A DNA stretch of 64,000 bases from Trichaptum fuscoviolaceum (lineage: Eukaryota; Basidiomycota; Agaricomycetes; Hymenochaetales; Trichaptaceae). The stretch lies in assembly GCA_910574455.1 (NCBI GenBank), contig CAJSYZ010000002.1:4055671-4119670 (forward strand), in the 5' to 3' direction. The position numbers were made by a program, and so were the translations under genes. How positions within the stretch are numbered: position 1 is the first letter of the stretch; each line of letters opens with the position of its first letter. The notes beneath the pieces were generated by a model. That model saw only the letters and a list, made by a program, of their open reading frames with translations. It was not told where the DNA came from and ran no database searches. Positions 12,961 through 23,036 of the stretch are shown here, in pieces.

Positions 12961-15157
12961 ATGTCGACCAGAGTTCGTAAGTGCATTTGTTTGAAAGAAT
13001 AATGCTGCAAATACTCATACTGGACGTCAGAGAAGGGCGGACAGAAGTTCAAACCTGTCGTAAAGCCGAGGGGTCGGCCAGGCGAAACACCGTCCAGACA
13101 CACTTCAGCTGCACCAGATGCACTCTCTACCCAGGTATCTCGAAGCCTCGCAAGCACCCCACGTCCGACGTCAAGACCGCCAAACTCAACAAGCTTGCAC
13201 ACTGTTCTAGAGGAAGCGGATGGTCCTGGTGAAACTGAGCAGTTGGAAGCAAACAGCTCCTCGACAAATGACTTTCTGCCTTCTGGGCTTCTTGGAGGAA
13301 CAGGTGTTTTCGTAACAAAACCAACTGTTGCGCAGAACATCCCTTGGACAACTTCGGCACAAGATGAAATGCGTACGTGCCACCGAATGGAAATGAGGCA
13401 TTTAGTCAACTGACTGTAGCTTCAGAAAGATCAACCGTACAAGGCAGACCGCCGCTTGGAACATCAAGAGCTACTCCAGTTGTTATTTCTGCTCGTCCAG
13501 TAGAGAGGCCTGCCCAACGACCTGCTGTACCCATTGTTCTGCAGAACCGCACTTCTACCCCAATTATCGCAAGGTCCTCCGAAAGTGGCGACGTCATCAT
13601 TTCACAAGCACGTTCGGACTCTACCTTTGTGAACACATCTGAAGTTGGAACTGCGACTCAAAACACCTTTGTTGCACCATCCGAAGCTACTACATCCACC
13701 GCTGAGGCTCCTGAGACAAGTATTGAATCTATAAATCCGAAAGGAAAACGTCGGAGACGTAGTACCTCCAGCAGAGCACCTTCCAGTACGCCTGTCGAAG
13801 GGGACAGACATAGGAAGCGCAAAAATTCTGCCACGAAGGCTACAATGGCCATAGACTCTCAGAGCCAAGCCGAGTCACGTAATCCTGAGCAATCTTCCAG
13901 GCGACGAGCAAAAAGGAGACGCTCATCTGCGCCAGAGTCTTCAGAAGCACACACTGAAGACGACACCGAGGGCGAGCCCAACGGTGAATCAGATCGCTCT
14001 TCTCGGCCACCTAAGAGACGCCGCTCTGCGACGGTGTCATCTTCGAGAGGAGGCGGAAGAAGAAGGGCACCTTCTCTACCGCCTTTCGACCCTGACGCAG
14101 ATCCGGGGGAGGAACTTGATCCTACAGTTGTCACAATGGCGACAATTTGCATGGACACGGGACAGGGAAGGGTGAGTAGCAAGGCAGCGACAATTCTTAG
14201 CAATCATGCAGCATGGAAGGCCGAAAGTAAAGCAAAAAGGGCCAGGCTAAAAGCTCTCATGGAGGCGAAAAAGTATGGGAGGAAAGAAGATGACGTAGAT
14301 GGCGAAGCTGCTGAACCAACGGAAGTGAATGGCGAAGAGGTGCCTGCTCCCGGTCCTCGGGTAGAAGGGGATGAAGTCATATTGGAGGCAGGTGACGACC
14401 AGGAAGAAGCGGATGGGGGAGGTGGCTTCAATTACGGCGAGTCTATGTCGACAAATCGGTTCAGTGCGCAGGTCAGGATCGGTCCGAACGGCGAGACAAT
14501 CATCGACGAAGAAAGTCTGTTTGTCGATCGGGTTGATGGTGAAGAGGATGTGACAGAACAATATACTCATGTTGAAGAATCGGACCAAACAAAGTTCGTC
14601 AATTCTGCGTCCTACTCCAGGAAAACCCGAGGATCAAGATGGAGTGCCGAAGAGACAGAACTATTCTTCGATGTAAGGTTTGTTTCGTTAGACGCATGCC
14701 AATAACTGAAGCTCTCTTTACACATAGGCCTTGTCGCAGTTTGGCGAGAACTATGAATTGATTTCCTATGTCCTTCCTGGTCGTGACCGAAAGGCCTGTA
14801 AAAACAAATTTAAATCCGAAGACAAGAAAAATCCGAACCGTATCACTTTCTGTCTAAACAACCGGGTGCCCTATGGTATGGCCTCACAATACTCTCGCTC
14901 ATTTTCACATTGCTAAACGCGTTGCAGATATGCAAACGTTGTCACGAATGACTGGCAAAGATTTTTCGGGACCGACGCCTGAGATACGCGCTCCAGAAAT
15001 ACCTACATATTCACCTGCACCTGAAACGACAAATGAAGCTCCTGCTGCGGATAGACCAGCGAAACCAGCAAGGAAGAAATCGAGGACTCCGGCAGCCTCC
15101 GACGGGGTTGAGATTCTTGGGGATGTAGAAACTTTCGACATCGACGTAGACGAGTAA
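12961..15157 (+). CDS. BDP1: Transcription factor TFIIIB subunit BDP1 (B'')
   Basis: Component of TFIIIB, needed with TBP and BRF1 to open promoters and recruit RNA polymerase III at tRNA and 5S genes. Five exons fit in phase: 12961-12976, 13031-13372, 13420-14672, 14728-14875 and 14928-15157, giving 662 residues. The 16-bp first exon joins to read MSTRVQKGGQKFKPVVKPRG; this basic N-terminal KFKP..RGRP block is typical of BDP1. A Ser/Arg-rich nuclear-localisation-like middle follows. The SANT/Myb domain lies at about residues 525-590 and is split by intron 3: RGSRWSAEETELFFD joins ALSQFGENYELISYVLPG, then RDRKACKNKFKSEDKKNP. The first exon is far too short to show as an open frame, so the start is easily missed. 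Confidence 0.95.
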
Positions 15158-15287
15158 CCCTGATTCTGTTATGTGGCCTTGTTTATACTTTATTTGTTTT
15201 ATGTATGTGTACTATGGAATTTGAACAGGGATGAAATACACAATGTATCAGCTCGTGTACGATTGATTAGCCCCCACTTAAACCTCT

Positions 15288-15832
15288 GCATACTTTAAGG
15301 TGTGACATGGGTACAGGTAAACCCGGGTTACCCATGCATCCGACCCGCAGGTCTGTCACGGGTCTGGGTGTTCTGGGTCTGGGTGCACCTGCAGCACCAA
15401 ACCCGGGTCGGGTCTGGGTCGGGGGTTTGCCAAAGTGGGTCAGACCCGGGTTACCCATATCAAGGTAAAACCCTACATAATATGCTATTTTTGTCAGTAT
15501 TTTTTCTGCAAGTCCTCTTCTTAATTAAAAAACACTCACAACTGTAGTTTGCTAAGGTTTTTGGACTTGAGATAAATGACATTAGGGGCAGTGGATAATG
15601 GTAAAATGAGTAAACAAAAAATAAGTTGCCTTATCGGGCAAGTATTGTGTGGGAACAAAGCTTTATTGATGACCCGGGTCGGACCCGTAACTAACCCGAC
15701 CCACACCCATACCCGACCCGCACCCGTGAAGCCAGACCCGGGTCGGGTTCGGGTCACCCTATTCTCTCTCCTAACCCGGTGGACGGATACGGGTTGGGTC
15801 GGGTCAGACCCATGTCACACCTTAGCATACTT
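15288..15832. mobile_element. hAT-like non-autonomous transposon (MITE), 529 bp, with 8-bp target duplication
   Basis: The element spans 15296-15824. It starts TAAGGTGTGACATGGGT (15296-15312) and ends with the exact reverse complement ACCCATGTCACACCTTA (15808-15824). It is flanked by a perfect 8-bp direct repeat GCATACTT (15288-15295 and 15825-15832). Perfect inverted ends and an 8-bp target duplication are what hAT-superfamily transposases leave. The interior has subterminal arrays of ACCCGGGTCGGG-type words in opposite orientation at the two ends, with an AT-rich middle and no transposase, so it is non-autonomous. The perfect ends suggest a fairly recent insertion. It sits between BDP1 and DMC1 and disrupts neither. 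Confidence 0.92.
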
Positions 15833-16053
15833 ATCCGCCTGTCCCAGCAGGTGCTTATATGCTGCAAGCCAGTAAATACATCACCATTTTGACACGTGAG
15901 TTGACACGTCGCGCTCGTGGGAATAACATAGGTCGCCTTTTAAATGTCGAAAGTATCGAATTTGTCGTCCTCCCATCTTCCTTCCTTCCTCTCATAACCC
16001 AAGCAGAAGCTCTCATATCCTTGAGTATCTGATACTGAGCCCATATTATCACC

Positions 16054-18093
16054 ATGTCACGCCCTGAAAGCCCCGATCTCAATGAGGTACGAAATTTGTT
16101 TTTCCTACCGTCGCTCGCTCCCTCATCATACTGTCATGAACCAGACTCCATTCTTCGACTCTATCGACGAGCTTCAGCAGCATGTGAGTGTACTCTATCC
16201 AACTCAAGCTCGATAACAGTGGGAGCTGGGCTGGCTGTTTTATTCCTTCAGCTGTAGGCGTTTGCAAAGCTGGCTATATGCGTCTTTAACTGTTACTACC
16301 CGTAAGATACTGACCACTCAAGGGCAGGGAATAAACGTACAAGATATCCTAAAGCTGAAGGTAATGAGATTGTATCGTTAGAGCAACAGTCGAAAGTGCT
16401 AATAATGGCTTGAATTAGTCGGCGTTCTTAAATACAGTGTCTGGTATTAGCATGACACCTAGACGCCAACTTCTCAAAATCAAGGTCCTCTTTCCCTATC
16501 CTTGTAGCTCCTCCCCGAGATCTCATGAAGCCAGCAGGGTCTTTCAGAGGCAAAGGTCGAAAAGATTAAGGTGCGATTGTCATATAACTTTCGTTTGACA
16601 TCTCGCGACTAACTCATTTTCTGTGCGGATAATTAGGAAGCAGTCTCCAAGATCATGGTAAATAACCAAAGTACCATATACTATGCTCGATCATCTAATG
16701 CCCGACAGGGATCTTCGTTTGCAACTGGGCTCGAGGTTCAGGACAAGCGCAAGAAGGTCTTGATCATTAGTACAGGCAGTAAATCGGTTGATGCTATCCT
16801 CGGAGGTGAGTAAATATTGTCATATAACCAGCGTTCTCCACTGACACGCATCACCCTGGGAAGGTGGAATCATGTCCCAGTCCATCACAGAAGGTTAATG
16901 AAACGGTGACCATTCTGAGACGTTTATTAACAGACCATCTAGTTTACGGGGAATTTCGTACTGGGAAGACTCAACTAGCGCATACAATGAGTGTTGTCGC
17001 CCAACTTCCCTCTGAGCTGGGCGGGGCTTCTGGAAAGGTGAACCCTTCAAAGTCAGGTCATTTTATCTGAAGATTGACTAAATACACACCTTCCAGGTTG
17101 CATATATCGACACTGAAGGTGAGCATAGTTACATTCATTTTCGCGTAAAATGCACAAATGACGATTCATTAGGTACATTCCGTCCGGATCGCATTAGGTC
17201 CATTGCAGAACGCTTTGGAGTAGATGGTAATATGGCTCTTGAGAACATACTATATGGTAAGCACAGGATAGATCTCCATTAAATAGTAGAGCTTACACCC
17301 TTGTACAGCCCGTGCCTTCAATAGTGAACATCAGGTTCGTACAGCATCATATAACGGTGTCGTACATTCATTGAACTTTCGCGTATAGATGGAGTTAATC
17401 AGCGAATGTTCCACTCGCTTTGCTGAGGACAAAGACTTCAGGCTTCTAGTACGTTGATCTCATTATTTCCGAGCCCGGCATTTACCAGGCATGAATAGAT
17501 TGTCGACAGCATCATGGCGCTTTTTCGTACAGACTACTCAGGTCGTGGAGAACTTAGTGAAAGGCAACAAAAGGTATGTCAGAACCGCTTTATCGACCCA
17601 TGGTCCTCGGCTGAAGATCCGTTAGCTCGCACAGCTGCTGTCCAGGCTGACGAAGTTGGGGGAAGAGTATAACGTAAGTCATTGCAGACTTGTTGAGTGC
17701 TAGAGTTAAGTCCCAGTGCAGATCGCTGTTCTTCTGACAAACCAAGTGCAATGTAAGTGCAAACATTTTGCAAGTGTATGCATGTGCTTGACGCTCACCA
17801 TATGATGTCTGAATTGTAGCCGATCCGGGCGCAACTATGACCTTCGTCGCAGGTGGAGCACTCAAACCAATCGGAGGCCATATTCTGTCACACGCGTCGT
17901 CCACAAGAATGTTTCTGCGAAAGGGTACGAGTCATTACTCCTATCCGTTCTGCGAACGAGACGACTGATGACTTACTACAATTTGTGCTTAGGACGAGCT
18001 GAGGAACGAGTGGCGAAGCTAGTTGATAGTCCAGACCGGCCAGAGAGTGAGGCTTCGTACAAGCTTGACGAAGGAGGTTGGGCAGATGTTTGA
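16054..18093 (+). CDS. DMC1: Meiosis-specific RecA-family recombinase DMC1
   Basis: Forms nucleoprotein filaments on single-stranded DNA and drives interhomologue strand exchange in meiosis. The gene is split into more than ten short exons starting at [11 protein letters not shown] and [13 protein letters not shown]. The N-terminal helix-hairpin-helix block reads [18 protein letters not shown]. The core has [15 protein letters not shown] and [18 protein letters not shown] (Walker A). It continues with [40 protein letters not shown] (Walker B), [17 protein letters not shown] and [19 protein letters not shown]. It ends DEGGWADV at 18091-18093. Length is about 340 residues, as expected. [15 protein letters not shown] and the short N-terminus fit DMC1 better than RAD51. 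Expression should be restricted to basidia. Confidence 0.95.
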
Positions 18094-21021
18094 TCTCTAT
18101 CTTTGCTATCATTTTCCCCTTTCGTTCTATAACTTACTGAAGACTGTACAGTCTATTTTGAAATGCGCCTTTAACAGCTCGTTTAGGCGATGTAGCGTTA
18201 TATTCTCTAACTGTATCATTCAATACAGTGTATTCGTTTAGTGCGAGATTGGACAGTATACCTGTGCTACATAACTCTCATACGAGAGCCGATGGAAAAT
18301 CAAGCTTTTAATAAAAGTGTCGAATCGGTCGTTGAGTCTCGATCCTTTTAGCTTCATATCGTCTGAGTCATGGTCTCATTTCTTCGTAGAGTGTTTCCAA
18401 GCGCAATTCCCATATTTTTCACAAGCACCACAGGTCCTGCTTCATTTTGAAAGTCATCATCCTGAAGTTAGTTGACATCCGGTGGCCTCTGTCAGCCTGT
18501 TGCAGTAGCCGCGAATCTTCGTCAAAAGACCGGTGGTCATATGGCGGAAGCAAGGTAGGGGCTGCATGTCCACAGATGAAGTAAGTTGTCATGATTTGAC
18601 TTATTTAGCATTTACTTACTGCCCTCAAAATGTGAGCTCGGACTTGATTAACCGATCCACAGCTAGCAAAATAGCGAAAGCGGACGCCTTTGTTATCAAT
18701 CCCTACGAATGACACTACGCAAGGGGTCAAAGTAGTAAACAACAAACCAAGGAATTTCCGCTTCACGAAGAGCGAATCTCTCCAACAACCTAGCCCATCC
18801 AGTGCACTCCCAAATACGATTCCCGGCCCTGGAGCACGTCTTTAGGACATCGAAACAAGGGGGGCAAGGTGAGTATGTCGTTATTGGGGAAACTTCGACA
18901 CCATCTGCCTGAGTGCTCGAATATAGGCTACGAAGAGCACATGGAGACACTTCAAGTCGCCCGCGTCGGTCGTCCGTCTGTGCAAGCGTGCCATTTGGGG
19001 CTGAAGGTCACAAAGAGTGTGTTTGTGCAACATGGCGAGCGAAATTCCTTGTCACAGACCTAGATAAATCTGATTAAAATGAAAGTAAATTCCTTTGTCG
19101 AAAAATAAGCCAGATCATAGAGAAAACAGTTTGCTGGACGACGGTGGGACAACGACCGTGCTTTGGAGGGACACACGGGCGTGACACTTGCCGAAACTAC
19201 TGTATTCAACCAAATTTTGGTTTCGCCCAGTTACGGAGTCTGCCGCGTGTCCTCAACCACAATCGAGTTTGCTTGCTCCTGCTTCCACCACTGAAGCATC
19301 TTGTATATTCTTCTCTCCACTCTAGTCTGAAATTTACACCGTGCCTGGCGTGATGTGTAATCGATGCACTTCTGAGGGGTGCAAGGAGGAAAAGAAGGGT
19401 CAGCGAGAGATATGCCCCAGGACGAAATGACCATTAAATTTGACACAATCACCTCACAGCCAGGTATACGACGATAAGACAGGTCTTCGGCACAGACGAA
19501 GTGCATGTCATATCTGATCCCTCGCTTCATTCAGCAAATGGGTGACATCTATTGCAAGATGTCTCTTCAGTGATAGCATTCAAGCCTTGCCACGCCAATG
19601 ATCGAGGACGGGCGCTGGCGATGGACTGCACTCCATTACAGCGAACGCTGAGGTGATGCTGAAGGAGCAGTCTGAAGATAGATTGACCATGGAAATTGGA
19701 GGACCCTAAGATAACGCCTCTGTGAGTACTAACGCCATTTCTTGACGTTCGTCTTCTCATTCATACTGGAGCTTCATGCATAGTGTCTGAGACCAGAGGA
19801 TAGTCTTCAGTGACATTTTTCGACTTTGACTTTCAAGTATTCGGTTTTGACATTAGGACACAAGTCGGGACATTGGGAGGGAGCTAGAAATTGCGCGGAA
19901 CTTGCAACGCGACATATGAGTATTCTCTCTTGATTGAAACGAGATAATGTCTTGCAGCACTGCTGGATATCGTCGGTTAAGGCCTTCTATGGCTCGCCGA
20001 GCTTCGCCGTTGGACATAGTCTTGGAACTCGAGATTGACCTCTTCGGACACACTTGACTCTTGCCTTTGGTTTCTTTTGCCCTTGATCTTGCATCTTGCA
20101 TCTTGCTTGAATCTTGCTGCATACCTCAGACACACTGTTATCAAACTTGTCATTCTGTGGTAGTGGTAGTTGTTAGAGGGTTTCATGAGCTGTCAAGGTA
20201 CGCATCAAAACTCACAAAAGAAAAAAGTTACTAAGCAGCCAATTGCCAATTATGGCATTTTTAGGTCCACTACGAGGATGAACGACGTGTGCCAGTTTTT
20301 GGGCTGCAGTGAGGACGCAGACTCGAAGATAGACTCTCTCCAGCTGGTAACTAGAGGCCAACACGCAGAGTATGTGTAATGAGGCATAGGAGAGGTAAGC
20401 ACATAGTTATTGGTCCGGCATTGACCTGAGAAGCAACAAAGAGACATCTGGATTTTGGTTACAGACATTCCAGCGTCGAGTCCTTCGTCTCTTCGTCTAC
20501 TCATTCGTCACGAGCAACTAGAATCCCACATGCCCGTGTGCTGAACCTTGCTAGGATTAAAGCTATTTCTTGGGCCAAGAAATCGTCTGGGTTCGTCTAG
20601 TGATCGTTACGGCGTATGCAGAAGACAGAGGAAGCTTCGCCTTTTCTTCTACATCTCGCTGTCTGGCAGGCGGTAAAGGGCCAATCCGACGGTATATATA
20701 TTGGAAATTGGGGAGGGATCATGTTGCAGATGTTTTGACGGAAGCAAATTGAACGAAGAACAGACGGAAGCAAACTCAAAACTCGATCATTCCTCGCACC
20801 CAGTTACTTAGTTCACAGCTTCCCGGTCACGCGTCGAAGACTTCCAGACCTAGCAGGCTTTACGAGAAACGCCCAACTTCCTAATGCGCACGGGCTAAAT
20901 TCACATAAAACGCGTTGCTCGAAGGACTGCGACTTCCACTCGTTCTTTTCTTCTGAAGTTCTCTCTCTATCCTTACCCCTTTCTAATTCTTTGCATCATC
21001 ACCCTTTTTTCGAAAAAAAAG
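18094..21021. other. Gene-poor region after DMC1
   Basis: About 2.9 kb with no open frame over about 100 codons on either strand and no recognisable motif. A short TCTTGCA-type imperfect tandem repeat lies near 20090-20115. The right end should contain the promoter of the small gene at 21022, whose leader just before the ATG is strongly pyrimidine-rich (20940-21010). Confidence 0.45.
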
Positions 21022-21458
21022 ATGGCTCGCCCAACTCGTAATCGCCAACCTATCTATCCTTCGTTCAGCCTCATTATGTGCCGTTACTGGGCTTTTGTCC
21101 GGTTTCCAGTCGTTCGGGTCGTTCGCGGACCTGCCCCAGCCTATCAACCTTACGCTAGACCAGTGGAAGTGGCGGATATGCCGATCATGGTAGGAGAACA
21201 ATTGATAAGTTTGGCTACATACTCGAAATACTGATTTACTATAATGAAAGGGTAGCACTCTTGGACACCAAAATAATCCAGTTCATCCATCTGTAGGTGC
21301 AACGTGAATTTGAGTTAGATCCGTACGTTAACAAAATGGTCATGAAGGACGAAAATCTATCTTGTCCACCACAAACAGAATTAAAGCCGTCGGTGGATGA
21401 TTCCGCCAGTGAAATCAGTGTCCTGGACTTGAATGCTAACGTGGATGGGCAAAATTGA
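21022..21458 (+). CDS. Small protein, member of an unrecognised two-copy family (copy 1)
   Basis: I do not recognise the function. Three phase-0 exons are inferred: 21022-21189 (MARPTRNRQPIYPSFSLIM to ...VEVADMPIM), about 21252-21293 (GSTLGHQNNPVHPS), and about 21349-21458 (DENLSCPPQTELKPSVDDSA to ...NANVDGQN, stop 21456-21458), roughly 105 residues. The start follows a long pyrimidine tract. The first exon matches the gene at 62423-63038 in the pattern PxRxxQPIxPSFxLxxxxxW with FRFPxxR and PAYQP following. The last exon matches it as LKPSVDDSASEISVLDLNAN versus LQPLSDDALGEVSALALNAG. Exon number and phase are conserved as well, so a real gene pair is likely. No signal peptide or membrane helix is obvious, although SFSLIMCRYWAFVRFPVV is rather hydrophobic. 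Confidence 0.68.
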
Positions 21459-21803
21459 CTTGAAGCTTGTCAGAGTGAGTGCTTCTATCCAAATATTCAG
21501 ACCACAGTGTTTAACTCGATATGCTCTTTGTAGACTTGCATTTAGCGTACGTTTATTAACGTCCAGATGGCGGGTCAAGATCCAGGAGAAAGTACGAATG
21601 CAGGTCTTGGAATAACAACTTCGCGTTTTTTTGGAGTTTTCTTGGATCCTGCTATTGAAAGATAATACGTAAGAGTGGAACTGTCCTGGATTGTATATTT
21701 TCCTCCATTCTTGATGGACCATGGCGGGTGGGAGCTGTAAATATAGTTATACGTCTACAATCGAATACGGATGGTTTATTTGTGACAACATAGAAGGACA
21801 TCC
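21459..21803. other. Intergenic between small gene copy 1 and SURF1
   Basis: About 345 bp between convergent 3' ends. It should contain both terminators. No further feature seen. Confidence 0.4.
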
Positions 21804-22871
21804 TCAACGTGGCATCCGGGCATTCGGTGCTTTGGCTCTTCGTCTTAATAGATGGACGAACATAAAGGTTGTCGCTATTGACAAGGAATACCTATGAAAG
21901 AATAAAGCTCAAGATAGAAATCGATGACTGATGGATGCGAGTGCATACCAAGTAATCGCATACGTTGCATGCTGATTTCTTAATTCAACCGTTGGTGCCC
22001 TACCTACTGGCTCCCCTCGAGAGATGGCCAGTTGCGCATCGCCAGAATGCCCATCTAGAAAGTCCATGAATGATAATATGGATTACACCATAATCAAGAT
22101 TCTCTCACCGAATATGGATTCAATGTAAACAGGTTGCACACCAGCAGCCTGACCTCCAGCATTCTCTACGAGAGCATCTACATCCACCCAATACCATTCG
22201 TCCTTAGCAGGGTTGTTATTTGGAGTAAATCGGTTCCGTTTCTGCGCTGTCCTTATCATTCCAAGCACTTCTACCTGCTCAGATGTATGCTGCGGATTAC
22301 GCCAGCGGTTGAGGTCAGCATAGTCATCAGAAACGAAGCCCCGGTCGACGAGTACGGTAGATCCGTCGTTTCGGATGAATGGAGTAATGACATGGTAACC
22401 CTTCGTTCCGTCGTGAACTCTGGGTCCAATGAGAACAGTATGCGTATGGTCCCATCGGCCCTTCAAAAGAACCTTGCGAAAGGTAAATTCTGAGAGTGCT
22501 TCAGTGCTATGAAAAGGTCATAAGTGATCGAGGTTGCATAGCAGAAGTACGATTGCGCACTTAATTACTCCTGGAAGGCTCATGGGTAGACGTTGAAGCT
22601 TTTCCGATAGCTCATCTATCAGATTGACCTTCCACTTAAGACGCTGAATTTGCCAGGTTCCGAGAGTGAAGGTGAATATTGGCATGAAGCCCAACAGGAT
22701 CATCGTAGGGCTTAAAGCCGACATATGTTTTGCACGGTAAGCATTTCCACCCGTTTCATTGCGACAGCTATGACTTTGGTGAATGAATGCTCTTTGACGC
22801 GATGGCGAGCAAGTTTTCCCTAGCGAAGAGGATCTGAACGAACGTGTAGATCTGAGGAATGAAAAGTTCAT
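21804..22871 (-). CDS. SHY1: Cytochrome c oxidase assembly protein SURF1 (Shy1)
   Basis: Mitochondrial inner-membrane protein helping heme a insertion into Cox1 during complex IV assembly. Start at 22871 gives a basic Ser/Arg-rich presequence (MNFSFLRSTRSFRSSSLG). The first membrane helix follows (SPTMILLGFMPIFTFTLGTW) with the WQIQRLKWK signature. Later exons carry VLIGPRVHDGTKGYHVITPF, VLVDRGFV and WYWVDVDALVENAG, all SURF1 family blocks. The C-terminal exon reads PTVELRNQHATYAITW. Splicing there from the GTATGC donor to the acceptor before GTATTCC gives WYSLSIATTFMFVHLLRRR, restoring the second membrane helix, with the stop at 21804-21806. Reading through that intron would give a premature stop at 21909. 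It is head-to-head with SLA2 across 165 bp. Confidence 0.94.
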
Positions 22872-23036
22872 TTGAGTGAAGAAGATTAGCCACTGCCCCC
22901 TGGCAGTGTCACGGTCATCTTCAGGAAACTTTGTGCTGACTAATTAAAGTCTGGTATGTAATGGTCATCCTCCTCCAATCCCAGAACGCGCAGCAGCTAC
23001 GGTGTAACAATCGGCTTGCATCACCCAGATACCAAC
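22872..23036. promoter_or_regulatory. Short bidirectional promoter between SURF1 and SLA2
   Basis: 165 bp between the SURF1 start (22871, minus) and the inferred SLA2 start (23037, plus). Called from gene arrangement; no site recognised with confidence. Confidence 0.4.

Noticed and set aside
12816..13409. Minus-strand open frame of 197 codons opposite the 5' part of BDP1
   Set aside because: It lies exactly antisense to BDP1 exon 2, whose plus-strand frame gives the recognisable KFKPVVKPRGRP block and joins in phase; the minus frame has no motif.
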